Origin: Thermomicrobium sp. CFH 73360
GTDB lineage: Bacteria > Chloroflexota > Chloroflexia > Thermomicrobiales > Thermomicrobiaceae
NCBI RefSeq assembly: GCF_023806465.1
Contig: NZ_JAMSLS010000001.1
Coordinates: forward strand, 496,001 to 560,000
Direction of reading: 5' to 3'
Length of the DNA: 64,000 nt
Shown: positions 35,877 through 45,471 of the stretch, piece by piece
How positions within the stretch are numbered: position 1 is the stretch's first letter
Layout: each line of letters opens with the position of its first letter
Notes under the pieces: generated by a model
Database searches by the model: none
Told to the model about the DNA's origin: nothing
What the model saw: the letters and a program-made list of their open reading frames with translations, nothing else
Translations under genes and position numbers: made by a program

Positions 35877-38675
35877 GTGCGGAGTATAGAAGCGGTGCAA
35901 GGGCCCGACAGCTCGGCGAGTCATGAACCTGCCTGGCACGCGCAAACGGCAGCCGACGTTATTGGCGCTCTCAAGAGCTCACCAAACGGGCTCTCCATCG
36001 CCGAGGTGCGGAAACGTCTTCACCAGTATGGCCCGAACCAGATCGCCGAAGTATCACCGTCTAACCCGCTGGCCATCGTTGCCCACCAATTCGCCAGTCC
36101 CCTGATTGTCACATTGGCGCTGGCTGCGCTCGTCGCCGGCCTTCTCGGCGAATGGATCGATGCAGCAGTGATCGTCGCCGCTCTCGTGATCAATGCCTTG
36201 TTCGGGTTCCTCCAGGAATGGCGCGCCGAATCTGCCATCCGTTCACTCCTGCGCTATCTTGCGCCTAAGGCCCGCGTTCTCCGTGACGGCCTCGAACAGA
36301 TCGTCGATAGCAGGGAACTTGTACCCGGGGACATCGTGTTGCTCGAGTCGGGCGTTCGCGTACCGGCCGATCTTCGACTCCTTGCCACCACCGCTCTGCT
36401 GATCGACGAATCGGTGCTCACCGGCGAATCAGCCCCGGTCGCAAAGCGGCCCGATCCGGTCGCCGCTGACACGCCGGTCGCCGATCATACCTGCATGGCA
36501 TACCTCGGGACCGTGGTAACGAGTGGTCGAGGGCGAGGCATCGTCGTCGCCACGGGAAGCCGCACCGAGGTGGGTCGCGTCGCTGCCATCGCCCAACAGG
36601 AAATCGCACCCCCTACCCCCCTGCAGCAGCACCTCGCGCGCTTTGCGCGGACGGTGGCTGTGCTCGTGCTGCTGGGGATCTTCAGCATTGGAGCCTTCGG
36701 CCTTCTCCGTGGTGACGAGCTCGGAACAATTCTCGTCTTCGCCGTTGGCGCGGCTGTGGCGATCGTCCCCGAAGATCTTCCGGTTATTCTCACGATCGTT
36801 TTCGCCGTCAGCGTCCAGCACATGGCACGCCGGAACGCGATCGTCCGGCATCTCCCGGCCGTTGAGACACTTGGGAGTACGACTGCGATCGGCTCCGATA
36901 AGACGGGCACGCTCACAGAAAACCGCATGACCGTCCGGTTCCTCTGGGCTGCAGGCCAGCGGAGGGAAATCGGGTCGGGTTCTCTGAAACACCTGACCGA
37001 GTCACCAGCTGTTCATCTCTCAGCTCAGGCATCCGGTTTCGAAGCGCTTTGGAAAACGCTTGAACCTCATACACTCGTGCTCCTTGCTGGCGTCCTGGCC
37101 AACGAAGCCCAACTCACTCCAGCCCCAGAGCTCGATCGCGAAGGGGTCGGCGATCCGATCGACATTGCTCTACTTGTCGCGGCACGGCAGGAACTGGCTG
37201 ACCCGAACAGGCTTCGTGAGCAGTTCCCCTTGCTGGCGATGCTCCCGTTTGAACCAGAACGGCGGTTCGCCGCCGCGCTCTGCACCGTTGGAGAGCAACC
37301 GACGGTCTTCGTGAAGGGAGCTCCGGAGCGCGTCGTCGAGATGTGCACATGCTGGCTCAGCAGCACCGGCCCTGCTCCACTCGCCCCACAAGAGATCGCG
37401 GACGCGGCTGCCGAGCTCGCGCAAGCCGGTTTTCGCGTCCTCGGGTTTGCCGCAGGGGCTGTGGAGGGAAGCGACGAATCGGTCTTCGCGCAGCTCAGCG
37501 AGCTCGTCTTTCTCGGGCTGGTTGCCTTCTGGGATCCACCACGCCCAGGCGTGAAGGAGTCGATCGCCCAGTGTCATGCAGCCGGTATCCGTGTGCTGAT
37601 GATTACCGGTGATCACGCCGGAACCGCCGCGGCGCTCGCAGCCGAACTCGGTATTGCCCCGCCCGGAAGCCCTGTCCTCACCGGACGGGAGCTTGCCGAG
37701 CTCGACGAGGCACAACTCCGCGAACGGGTTCGCACTGTCAACGTGTACGCCCGCATCGAGCCGGAGCAGAAATTGCGCATTGTGAGGGCACTGCAAGCTC
37801 TCGGCGAAACCATTGCGGTCACGGGTGACGGCGTGAACGACGCCCCTGCTTTACGGGCAGCTGATATCGGCGTCGCAATGGGTAAAAGTGGAACCGATGT
37901 TGCGCGTGAAGCCGCCGACATCGTGCTTGCTGACGACAACTTCGTCACGATCGTGGCGGCGGTTGAGGAAGGTCGTGCTGCGGCAGACAACCTGCGTAAA
38001 GCGACCTTCTTCCTGCTCTCCACTGGCGCGGCGACCGCGTTCCTTTTGCCCTTGGCTCTCTTCCTTGGGTGGCCGCTCCCTCTTTATCCGGCACAGCTTC
38101 TCTGGCTCAACCTGGTCACCAACGGCGTACAGGATATCGCGCTCGCCGTCGAACCGAAGGAGCCAGATCTTTTGAGACGTCGCCCGCGTCCGCGCCGGGA
38201 GGGGGTCCTTTCGATGCTCCTCTGGGAGCGCATCGCCTTGAGCGGTCTCGTCATGGCGCTCGGCACACTTTGGATCTTCCAGTGGACGCTGGAGCGTTTT
38301 GGCTCACTCGACCTCGCCCGGACGGTTGCACTTACAACAATGGTCCTCTACCAGACATTCCAAGTCGGCAATGCGCGCTCCAGCGGGCGTTCAGTCTTCC
38401 AGCTTCATCCCTTGTCCAACCGCTTCCTCTTCCTCGCCGCAGCTGCAGCATTGCTGCTCCACATCCTGGCCCTTCACACACCACTTCTGCAGTTCGTGCT
38501 CCGGGTTCAGCCAATCCCATTGGAACTCTGGCCACGCATGGTCGTGCCGGCAGCGAGCATCGTCGTCGCTGTGGAACTGCACAAGATGATCCGCCGGCGC
38601 TGGCCATACCCTTCCTGGGAGCTGAGCAGTACTCTGGCCTCCTCCACGACGGCAACTCCATCATCCGATAGCTGA
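35877..38675 (+). CDS. P-type cation-transporting ATPase (second of tandem pair)
   Basis: This is a close paralogue of the preceding gene, alignable along its whole length. It has DESVLTGESAPV, DKTGTLT (Asp341), KGAPER, TGDGVNDAPALR and the same C-terminal helices. The TM4 motif is PEDLP instead of PEGLP, placing a second acid beside Glu299. The TM5 position equivalent to SERCA Glu771 is Thr (LLSTGAAT), and TM6 reads NLVTNGVQD. The differences suggest the two pumps carry different ions or have different affinity. GTG 35877 is preferred because GGAG lies 6 bases before it; GTG 35844 would add 11 residues without a ribosome site. Confidence 0.86.
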   Translation: MRSIEAVQGPDSSASHEPAWHAQTAADVIGALKSSPNGLSIAEVRKRLHQYGPNQIAEVSPSNPLAIVAHQFASPLIVTLALAALVAGLLGEWIDAAVIVAALVINALFGFLQEWRAESAIRSLLRYLAPKARVLRDGLEQIVDSRELVPGDIVLLESGVRVPADLRLLATTALLIDESVLTGESAPVAKRPDPVAADTPVADHTCMAYLGTVVTSGRGRGIVVATGSRTEVGRVAAIAQQEIAPPTPLQQHLARFARTVAVLVLLGIFSIGAFGLLRGDELGTILVFAVGAAVAIVPEDLPVILTIVFAVSVQHMARRNAIVRHLPAVETLGSTTAIGSDKTGTLTENRMTVRFLWAAGQRREIGSGSLKHLTESPAVHLSAQASGFEALWKTLEPHTLVLLAGVLANEAQLTPAPELDREGVGDPIDIALLVAARQELADPNRLREQFPLLAMLPFEPERRFAAALCTVGEQPTVFVKGAPERVVEMCTCWLSSTGPAPLAPQEIADAAAELAQAGFRVLGFAAGAVEGSDESVFAQLSELVFLGLVAFWDPPRPGVKESIAQCHAAGIRVLMITGDHAGTAAALAAELGIAPPGSPVLTGRELAELDEAQLRERVRTVNVYARIEPEQKLRIVRALQALGETIAVTGDGVNDAPALRAADIGVAMGKSGTDVAREAADIVLADDNFVTIVAAVEEGRAAADNLRKATFFLLSTGAATAFLLPLALFLGWPLPLYPAQLLWLNLVTNGVQDIALAVEPKEPDLLRRRPRPRREGVLSMLLWERIALSGLVMALGTLWIFQWTLERFGSLDLARTVALTTMVLYQTFQVGNARSSGRSVFQLHPLSNRFLFLAAAAALLLHILALHTPLLQFVLRVQPIPLELWPRMVVPAASIVVAVELHKMIRRRWPYPSWELSSTLASSTTATPSSDS

Positions 38676-38735
38676 TCGCCAGTCCGAGGCTTGATGCCAA
38701 CACGACCAGTAACGCACCAGGTCGAGCAGGCGATG

Positions 38736-39640
38736 TCATGACTCTGCGTGGCTGAGCGTGCCGCGAACCACCAGGGCGGTCAGCACCACGGCGAAGAGGT
38801 TCCCGACGAGGACCGACGACTCCGCGTGCGCGAGCAAGGACCCACTGCCCTTCACCACGTCCAGAATGAAGAGGATCACCATGGTAAAGGCATGACTGCC
38901 AAGGAGGTTTCCCACCACCGGGTCATAGGATCCAGCGCGCATCCCAGCTATCGAGACGACAATTTCGGGCAACGAGGTGACTACTGCCAGGACGCTGAGT
39001 CCGAAAAACCCAGTCGTCACCCCGGTCTGCTCGACAAGCTCCGTCGCCGCCCCGATGAGCAAACGCGCCGCGAGGACCACGACGAGCGTCGCTGCAGCAA
39101 AGCAGGCGGCATCTTGCGAGAGCCTGAAACGCATCTGGCTGGATGTCGCTCCGACCGGTACTGGTAGTACCACGCGCGGCGCGTCACGTGCAGCAACCAC
39201 GCTCCCCACAGGGAGGCAAGGCCAATCAGGACAGTGGCCCATCCGACGCCGAAAGGGGCAAGCTGCGACGGAGTAACGATCCCAAGCGCAGCACGGGCGA
39301 GGACAATGACCGCCAGGACTCCGGCCATCGCCGGATCGATGATGACCCGGGTGGGGATCCGTACCTGGAGAGTCAGAAGGTCAGCGACCGCCAGCACCAG
39401 CATGTTGCACAGACACAAGCCGAAAAGATCACCGATCGCGAAATTCGCAGCGCCACTCCGCACTGCGATCAGATTCCGGCAGTGAGGTTGCACCAGCGAG
39501 GAGGATGGCACCGATCAACGCGTGCCCGGGCACAGTGTGCTCGGCCAGTTTCTCAACCCGCCACATCGATTCCCAGCCAGCACGATAAAAGCCACGCTGG
39601 GACTGAACACGACAAGCGTTCCCCGCACGCTGACCGTCTC
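38736..39640 (-). pseudogene. Frameshifted Na+/Ca2+ exchanger (CaxA/YrbG family)
   Basis: Pieces of one cation/Ca2+ antiporter are found in order but in different frames. TM1 (LVVFSPSVAFIVLAGNRCGG, about 39575-39625) is followed after a shift by the alpha-1 repeat VEKLAEH..ALIGAILLAGATSLPE. After a second shift near 39475 comes LIAVRSGAANFAIGDLFG. After a third shift near 39125-39175 comes the second half with SVLAVVTSLPEIVVSIAGM and DPVVGNLLGSHAF, the alpha-2 repeat. At least three frame changes mean no intact protein can be made. It lies tail-to-tail with the two P-type ATPases. Confidence 0.8.
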
Positions 39641-39675
39641 CCCATCGCCTTGTTAGAAGCGATGTCAGAGTGTCC

Positions 39676-42189
39676 TCAACGGCGCACACCCTCGTAGAGG
39701 AGCTCCCGTGTGCGCGCTGCCACCTCGTCCGGGTCGACCTGGACACGCGCCACGCCGGTTTCTATCGCCGCGCGAGCGACTGCCGCCGCTACCGCGGGTG
39801 GGACGTTCAGATCCAGGCTATCGGGGATGACAAACTGTGGGGAAAGCTGGCGCGGTGTCACCAACTCAGCGATCGCCCGCGCTGCAGCCAGCTTCATGGC
39901 ATCGTTAATGTCCCGAGCACGCACATCGAGGGCTCCACGGAAGACACCAGGGAAAGCGAGCGAGTTATTCACCTGGTTCGGGAAATCAGAGCGGCCAGTC
40001 GCCACGACGAGCGCACCGGCCTCGTAGGCAAGGTCTGGGTGAATTTCTGGATCAGGATTCGCCAAGGCGAAGATAATGGGGCGGGAGGCCATCGTCCGGA
40101 TCATTTCCGGCGTGAGGATATTCGGACTAGACAGGCCAATGAAGGCATCCGCTCCAACGAGCGCATCCGCCAGACTCCCTCGCACCCCCACCTTATTCGT
40201 GAGCCGAGCAATCTCCATCTTGTAGCGATTCATCCCTACTTCGCGGTCGCGGTAGATGGCACCGTGGCGGTCGCAGAGCACGATGTCACCGACACCATAG
40301 ACGAGGAGCAACTTCGCCGTGGCGATCCCAGCCGCGCCGGCGCCGTTGATCACGATCTTCGCCTCACCGAGCGGCGTCCCGCGCAGCTTGAAGGCGTTGA
40401 GGAGACCCGCCAAGACTACGATGGCGGTCCCATGCTGGTCATCGTGGAAAACCGGCATATCGAGGCGCTCCTTGAGTGCCGCCTCGATTTCGAAGCACCG
40501 TGGGGCCGAGATGTCTTCCAGGTTGATACCACCGAAGGAGGGCGCAATCGCCGCCACGATGTCGACAATCCGCTCCGGGTCACGCTCGGCGATACAGATC
40601 GGGAAAGCCTCAACACCACCCAGCGACTGGAACAGGACGGCCTTCCCCTCCATTACCGGCAGCGCCGCCTGTGGCCCGATGTCCCCAAGGCCAAGCACTG
40701 CACTGCCGTCGGTCACAATCGCCACCAGATTTCCCTTGACGGTGAGATCATAGACTGCCTCACGGTGCTGGCGAACTTCTTCGACCGGGGCGAGTGCAGC
40801 TGGCGGCAAGTAGAGCAGGTTCAGGATGTGATGGTCACGAACGGGCAACTTGCTGCGGATCTCGAGCACACCGCGGTAGCGCCGGCGAAGGTCAAGTGCC
40901 TGCTCGTTTAACGAGCGCGGCCGCCGGGAGCTCACCCGTGGGGGCTCAAAAGCCCCCTCGTAGATGTACCGCCGCGTATTCTCGGCGACCTGCTGCGGAT
41001 CGACTTGGCGCGTCGCCTCACCGGTCTCGAGCGCCGCCTGAACCACCGCAGCAGCGATTGCTGGCGCAACGCGGAAGTCGAAGATCTGCGGCACGATGTG
41101 CTCCGGCCCACGTTGCTCCGGCGGCACCAGGCTGGCGAGTGCCTCAGCAGCGTAGATGAGCGTCCGCAAGCGGATGTTGCGAGCCCCCGAATCGAGCAGC
41201 CCTCGGAAGACGCCGGGGAAGACGAGCGAGACATCCATCATGTTTGGGTAGTCTGAGCGGCCAGTCGCCACAACCGCCGCACCGGCTTGGCGCGCCAGAG
41301 TCGGATCGATCTCCGGCGTCGGCAACGCGAGGGCAAAGACAATTGGATCAGCGGCCATCGACGCCACCATCTCCGGCGTCAAGATGTTTCCTCGCGCCAG
41401 CCCAATGAAGACGTCCGCACCCTTCAGCACATCGGCGAGTGAGCCACGTCGCCGTTCTGGGTTCGTTTCCTTGGCCAGATACGCTTTGGCCCAGTTCATC
41501 CGGTAGGGACGTCCGAGGTAGATCGCGCCCGCACGGTCGCACACGATGAGGTCCTTCACCCCGACGCGCGTCAGCAGCCGGGCGACCCCGATACCGGCCA
41601 AGCCTGCGCCCGCGATCACCACCCGCACCTGGTCCAGTCGCTTGCCGACGACTTCGAGCGCATTTTTCAGCGCTCCCAGGACCAGGATCGCTGTCCCGTG
41701 ATGCTGATTCGAAAAGACTGGGATCGGTGCGGCCTTTTCCAAGTGGTCCTGAATCGTGAAGCTGTGTGGTGCGCGAATATGGTCGAGACAGATCGCCCCA
41801 AAGGTTGGGATCAACGAGCGAGCAACTTCGACGATCTCCAAAGGATCAGTCAAGTCGACGCCGATCGGGACGGCGTCCACACCGGCGAACGTCTTGAAGA
41901 GCACGGCCTTGGCCTCGAGCAGTGGTAAAGCCGCCTCAACCGGGGCCCGAGTTGGTCCGAAGAGGTCCGAGGCATCGGTCAGAATCGCCACCGTGTTGCC
42001 GCGTCCAGTGAGATCAAAAGACGCAACCTCATCCTGGCTAATGACTCGGCAGGCTTCGGCGACTCCCGGTGTGTAGACGAGGCTGAGCATCGCCCGGTCA
42101 CGCAACGGCACTTTGCTCGCGATGCCGATCAGCCCGCGATATTGCCGCCGGTATGCTAATGCTGCATCTGGCTGATCGAGCAGATACAT
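39676..42189 (-). CDS. Tandem-fused malic enzyme with degenerate N-terminal module
   Basis: One 837-residue chain holds two full malic enzyme modules (about 1-415 and 425-837). Module 2 keeps the catalytic features: Tyr460, Lys516 in MEGKAVLF, metal ligands in NLED (556-559) and HDDQHGTA (582-589), NAD loop NGAGAAGIA, and ALANPDPEI. It should decarboxylate malate to pyruvate. Module 1 keeps Tyr39, Lys94 and GAGLAGIG, but NLED is CLDH (134-137), HDDQHGTA is SNQHHGTA (160-167), ALANP is ALALP and the GLGDIGP loop is lost. Metal-dependent catalysis there is unlikely. It is not a MaeB-type fusion, since no phosphotransacetylase domain is present. ATG 42189 follows a G-rich site. Confidence 0.88.
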   Translation of the reverse strand: MYLLDQPDAALAYRRQYRGLIGIASKVPLRDRAMLSLVYTPGVAEACRVISQDEVASFDLTGRGNTVAILTDASDLFGPTRAPVEAALPLLEAKAVLFKTFAGVDAVPIGVDLTDPLEIVEVARSLIPTFGAICLDHIRAPHSFTIQDHLEKAAPIPVFSNQHHGTAILVLGALKNALEVVGKRLDQVRVVIAGAGLAGIGVARLLTRVGVKDLIVCDRAGAIYLGRPYRMNWAKAYLAKETNPERRRGSLADVLKGADVFIGLARGNILTPEMVASMAADPIVFALALPTPEIDPTLARQAGAAVVATGRSDYPNMMDVSLVFPGVFRGLLDSGARNIRLRTLIYAAEALASLVPPEQRGPEHIVPQIFDFRVAPAIAAAVVQAALETGEATRQVDPQQVAENTRRYIYEGAFEPPRVSSRRPRSLNEQALDLRRRYRGVLEIRSKLPVRDHHILNLLYLPPAALAPVEEVRQHREAVYDLTVKGNLVAIVTDGSAVLGLGDIGPQAALPVMEGKAVLFQSLGGVEAFPICIAERDPERIVDIVAAIAPSFGGINLEDISAPRCFEIEAALKERLDMPVFHDDQHGTAIVVLAGLLNAFKLRGTPLGEAKIVINGAGAAGIATAKLLLVYGVGDIVLCDRHGAIYRDREVGMNRYKMEIARLTNKVGVRGSLADALVGADAFIGLSSPNILTPEMIRTMASRPIIFALANPDPEIHPDLAYEAGALVVATGRSDFPNQVNNSLAFPGVFRGALDVRARDINDAMKLAAARAIAELVTPRQLSPQFVIPDSLDLNVPPAVAAAVARAAIETGVARVQVDPDEVAARTRELLYEGVRR

Positions 42190-42468
42190 GCCCCACCCCG
42201 TTCAGCATGCTCGGACGCTGCGCCCATCGTCGCGGATTGTACGGTGTGCACCACCCTCAGGGCAATCATGCTGTGCAGCGGGCCGTTCGCCGGATGCGTT
42301 CGGCTGCCGGATGGTGAACCCCGCTCGCTTCCTTCCTGCCAAGACACCAGCACGGTAACTCCACCTGGCATCCCTGCCACGGCACGTCGCCGATGACCCA
42401 GAGCGATCGTCCGCCGCATGAAGACGCCGCACCGAATGACCTGACCAAGCGTGGTTCCGTTGGCCGAT

Positions 42469-43980
42469 TTATGCCGTCTCATCCCGGGTCCCGTAGTCAC
42501 TCGTGCCGCCGTTCGCTGCGCGGTCCCACTCCTGCCGGACGAGCCAACGCTGCAGTTTACCGCTCGCCGTGCGCGGGAGCTCCTCGACGAACCGAATCGC
42601 CCGCGGCACCTTGTACCCTGCCAGACGTGTCCGGCACCAGGCGACGAGTTCCTGCTCCGTCACCTCCATTCCCCGGCGGAGTACAACCGCAGCGACGACG
42701 CGCTGCCCCCATTCGACGTCTGGTATCCCCACGACAACCGCCTCAGCGACGGCCGGATGAGCAAGCAGCACCGCCTCGACCTCTCCCGGAAAGACATTCT
42801 CACCACCGGTGACAATCAGATCGTCACGCCGGTCGAGGACGTACAAGTACCCCTCTTCATCGAGATAGCCGATATCGCCAGTGCGGAGCCAGCCATCGCA
42901 GAAGGCACGGGCAGTCAGGTCGGGCCGGCGCCAATAGCCTGGCGTGACGACTGGCCCCCGCACTTCGATCTCCCCTGGCTCGCCCGGCTCAGCCAAGCTG
43001 CCATCCGGTCGGACGATGCGGAGCACGTTTGGATACAGCGGTTTTCCGGCCGAGCCTAACTTACGCAGTGCATCCTCAGGGGCAAGGGTCGCCAGCTGTG
43101 ATGCAGTTTCCGTCAATCCATACGTCTGCAGCACCGGCAGGCCAACGGCAGCACAGCGCTCGAGCAGTGGGCGTGGTGCTGGTCCTCCGCCAAGCAGGAC
43201 AGCCCGGAGATGCGCCGGAGAACGCCGCTCGCCGCGCTCTTCGAGCATTCGCCAGAGCATCGTCCCTACGAACGACGCGAGCGTCACCCCACGCTCGATC
43301 GCCTCATTGGCCATCACTGCGTCGAACCGCTCGTGCAGTTCAACCGCGAATCCGCCGAGAACGCTGCGAAAGAGAATCGAGAGCCCACCGACGTGAAAGA
43401 GGGGCAAGCAAAGCAGCCAGCGATCGTCTGGCAACACCCCGAGGTTCAGCTGGGAACCAACCGCACTCCACCAGTGATTGCCGTAGGTCAGCAAGACACC
43501 CTTCGGGCGGTCGGTCGTCCCAGACGTATAGATGAGCGTGTGGACCGCATCGACCTCAACGTCTCGTCGGAGTTCCACCGCTGCCTCCGGCAACCCCGCA
43601 AGGTCACTCTCGACATCAACGAGCGTCCCTGTCCAGGACGCGACTGCCGCACGCGTCGCCGGCTCGACCAGCACCACATGCGGATCAGCATCAGCCAGCA
43701 CAGTCAGGAGTTCCTGTGGGGTATGACGCACGTTGAGCGGCACCAGCACCGCACCAAGTCGGCTCACCGCATGGACGAGCACTACGAGCTCCGGCCGATT
43801 CGAGAGACACGACGCGACACGGTCGCCAGCCCGAACACCAAGTCCAGCGAGCTGACGTGCCAAGCGGTCCGCCTCCAGCGCAAGTTCCGCAAACGTCCAC
43901 GTCCGCTCGCGCCAGATCAGCGCCGCCCGCTCCGGTGTCACGGCCGCGCGCCACGCCAGCCATTCTGGAAGTCGCTTCAT
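42469..43980 (-). CDS. menE: o-Succinylbenzoate--CoA ligase
   Basis: MenE activates o-succinylbenzoate for ring closure by MenB. The 503-residue ANL-superfamily enzyme has the AMP-binding P-loop TLIYTSGTTDRPKGVLLTYG, QTYGLTETASQLATL (A5) and GWLRTGDIGYLDEEGYLYV (A7). The C-terminal domain carries ELPRTASGKLQRW with the catalytic lysine. The sequence alone would allow another acyl-CoA ligase, but its place as the last gene after menB, menA and menC supports MenE. ATG 43980 starts the conserved MKRLPEWLAWRA; the longer frame overlaps the small membrane protein gene. Confidence 0.85.
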   Translation of the reverse strand: MKRLPEWLAWRAAVTPERAALIWRERTWTFAELALEADRLARQLAGLGVRAGDRVASCLSNRPELVVLVHAVSRLGAVLVPLNVRHTPQELLTVLADADPHVVLVEPATRAAVASWTGTLVDVESDLAGLPEAAVELRRDVEVDAVHTLIYTSGTTDRPKGVLLTYGNHWWSAVGSQLNLGVLPDDRWLLCLPLFHVGGLSILFRSVLGGFAVELHERFDAVMANEAIERGVTLASFVGTMLWRMLEERGERRSPAHLRAVLLGGGPAPRPLLERCAAVGLPVLQTYGLTETASQLATLAPEDALRKLGSAGKPLYPNVLRIVRPDGSLAEPGEPGEIEVRGPVVTPGYWRRPDLTARAFCDGWLRTGDIGYLDEEGYLYVLDRRDDLIVTGGENVFPGEVEAVLLAHPAVAEAVVVGIPDVEWGQRVVAAVVLRRGMEVTEQELVAWCRTRLAGYKVPRAIRFVEELPRTASGKLQRWLVRQEWDRAANGGTSDYGTRDETA

Positions 43981-43987
43981 CGTTCTC

Positions 43988-44395
43988 TCAGATCCCTCCG
44001 AGCCCCAGCCAATCGAACGTGTAGACGAGCGCGTACGGCCACAAGAGCACCGAGTACACGATAAACCGCACAAGATCCACCTGCCGGAAGTCCACCTGCC
44101 ACGGATCGATCAGCACGAAGCCTGCTGTCCAGAGGACGCCTGCCAGCAGATAGGCCAAGAAACCGAAGACCGCTCCTCCTATGCGGCCACCGAAACGGCG
44201 CGTGCCCGCACCCACGAGCATCCACCCACCGGCGATGAGGAGCGCTGCCAGCACAACCAAGGCATTGGCAAGTCCCCGTGACGTGGCCAAAATCCGTGGC
44301 ACAACGACCGCGCACAGCGCAAAACCGAGCACGGTCACCAGGCCGCCCGTTGTCACCGCCGCAATCCGCCAGCGGGTAACGTGCTCTTCCTTCAT
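43988..44395 (-). CDS. Small membrane protein within the men operon
   Basis: This 135-residue protein has four predicted membrane helices (about 10-33, 43-63, 72-93 and 108-128). The N-terminus MKEEHVTRWR is short and probably cytoplasmic. No family was recognised. ATG 44395 overlaps the menC stop (ATGA), and menE begins 7 bp after the end, so it is translated as part of the menaquinone operon. A role near MenA at the membrane is conceivable but unproven. Confidence 0.65.
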   Translation of the reverse strand: MKEEHVTRWRIAAVTTGGLVTVLGFALCAVVVPRILATSRGLANALVVLAALLIAGGWMLVGAGTRRFGGRIGGAVFGFLAYLLAGVLWTAGFVLIDPWQVDFRQVDLVRFIVYSVLLWPYALVYTFDWLGLGGI

Positions 44396-45471
44396 CTGTC
44401 TGCTTGCCCTTCGCCCCACCGTACACCAAGCCCACTCCCGGGCGGTAGCCGGAGTCGCCCTCCCACCGGTTCGAATCGTTCCACTGTTCCCAGCGAGCGA
44501 AGCAGCACCGCGGTCGCTAATCCATGCGCTCGCTCGGTACCCGGCAGAGCTGCCGCGGTGTGCAGTGCCGCTGCGAGCCCGATTCCCGACTCGAAAACGC
44601 TGGTGACAACCGCCTCGATCCCACACCGAGCTGCCTGCTCCACTGCGGCCAGCAAGCGGCGTGGTCCACCGAGTAGCGGCAACTTCAACACGTGGACATC
44701 CGCCGCCGCCAGCGCAAGCGCTCGCTCGACCGTCTCCAGTCCAAGAAGCACCTCATCAGCGGCGACGGGCACCGGCGAACGCCGCCGGAACTCCGCAAGT
44801 TCCTCAAGCGTCCCCACCGGCTGTTCCAAGTACTCAACGTCAAGCGGTGCGACCGCTCGCGCGAAGGCAAGCGCTTGCTCGACCGTTGCAGCACCATTCG
44901 CGTCCAGTCGCAACCGTACCGTCGATCCAACCGCCGCACGCACCGCAGCGACCCGCTCCGCTTCGCTCGGCTCGAGACGCACCTTCAGCTTCAGCGTGCT
45001 GTATCCAGCCGCCACGGCCTGGCAAGCGGCTGTCACGGTTGTCTCCACATCGAGAAGCCCGATGAGCGCGTTCACCGCCACCGTCAGCCGGGCGGTCGGA
45101 TGCAGCCAGCGCGCTAGCATTACACCCTCTCGCTGTGCTTTCAGATCGAGGAGTGCGGTCTCAACTGCTGCACGCGCCGCCCGCGCCCCATCCGCCAGCG
45201 TCGGCACACGGTCGAGTGCCTGACAGAGTGACTGCTCGCCGGAGAACGCGTCCGCCTGACGAAGGCTGGTCAACCAGACTTCCGCCTCACGAAGCGCCCG
45301 GACTTCGCTCCCCGGCCACGGTGCGACGTCACCAAGCCCGATGAGGCCATCCGGCGTACGGAGCTCGACGATCAGGCCGCTTCGTTCACAGAGCTCGCCG
45401 CGCGCCGTCGCGAACGGTACTCGGAACTCTAGTCGGTAGGGCCACCAGCAGCACTGCAGCGATCTCACCAC
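44392..45471 (-). CDS. menC: o-Succinylbenzoate synthase
   Basis: MenC dehydrates SHCHC to o-succinylbenzoate in menaquinone synthesis. The 359-residue enolase-superfamily protein has the KxK motif (STLKLKVRL), metal ligands in RLDANGA, EYLEQP and VAADEVLLG, and the second catalytic lysine in HVLKLPLLGG. These match MenC; dipeptide epimerases share the fold, but men neighbours decide the call. The start is one of two consecutive GTG codons (45471 or 45468) overlapping the menA stop. Confidence 0.87.
   Translation of the reverse strand: MVRSLQCCWWPYRLEFRVPFATARGELCERSGLIVELRTPDGLIGLGDVAPWPGSEVRALREAEVWLTSLRQADAFSGEQSLCQALDRVPTLADGARAARAAVETALLDLKAQREGVMLARWLHPTARLTVAVNALIGLLDVETTVTAACQAVAAGYSTLKLKVRLEPSEAERVAAVRAAVGSTVRLRLDANGAATVEQALAFARAVAPLDVEYLEQPVGTLEELAEFRRRSPVPVAADEVLLGLETVERALALAAADVHVLKLPLLGGPRRLLAAVEQAARCGIEAVVTSVFESGIGLAAALHTAAALPGTERAHGLATAVLLRSLGTVERFEPVGGRLRLPPGSGLGVRWGEGQADR

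Noticed and set aside
39676-42189. MaeB-type malic enzyme with C-terminal phosphotransacetylase domain
   Set aside because: The C-terminal half is itself a malic enzyme with NLED and HDDQHGTA motifs; no phosphotransacetylase signature is present.
44460-44480. A GGTTCGAATC string resembling a tRNA T-arm
   Set aside because: It lies inside the menC coding sequence and no acceptor or anticodon stems can be folded around it.
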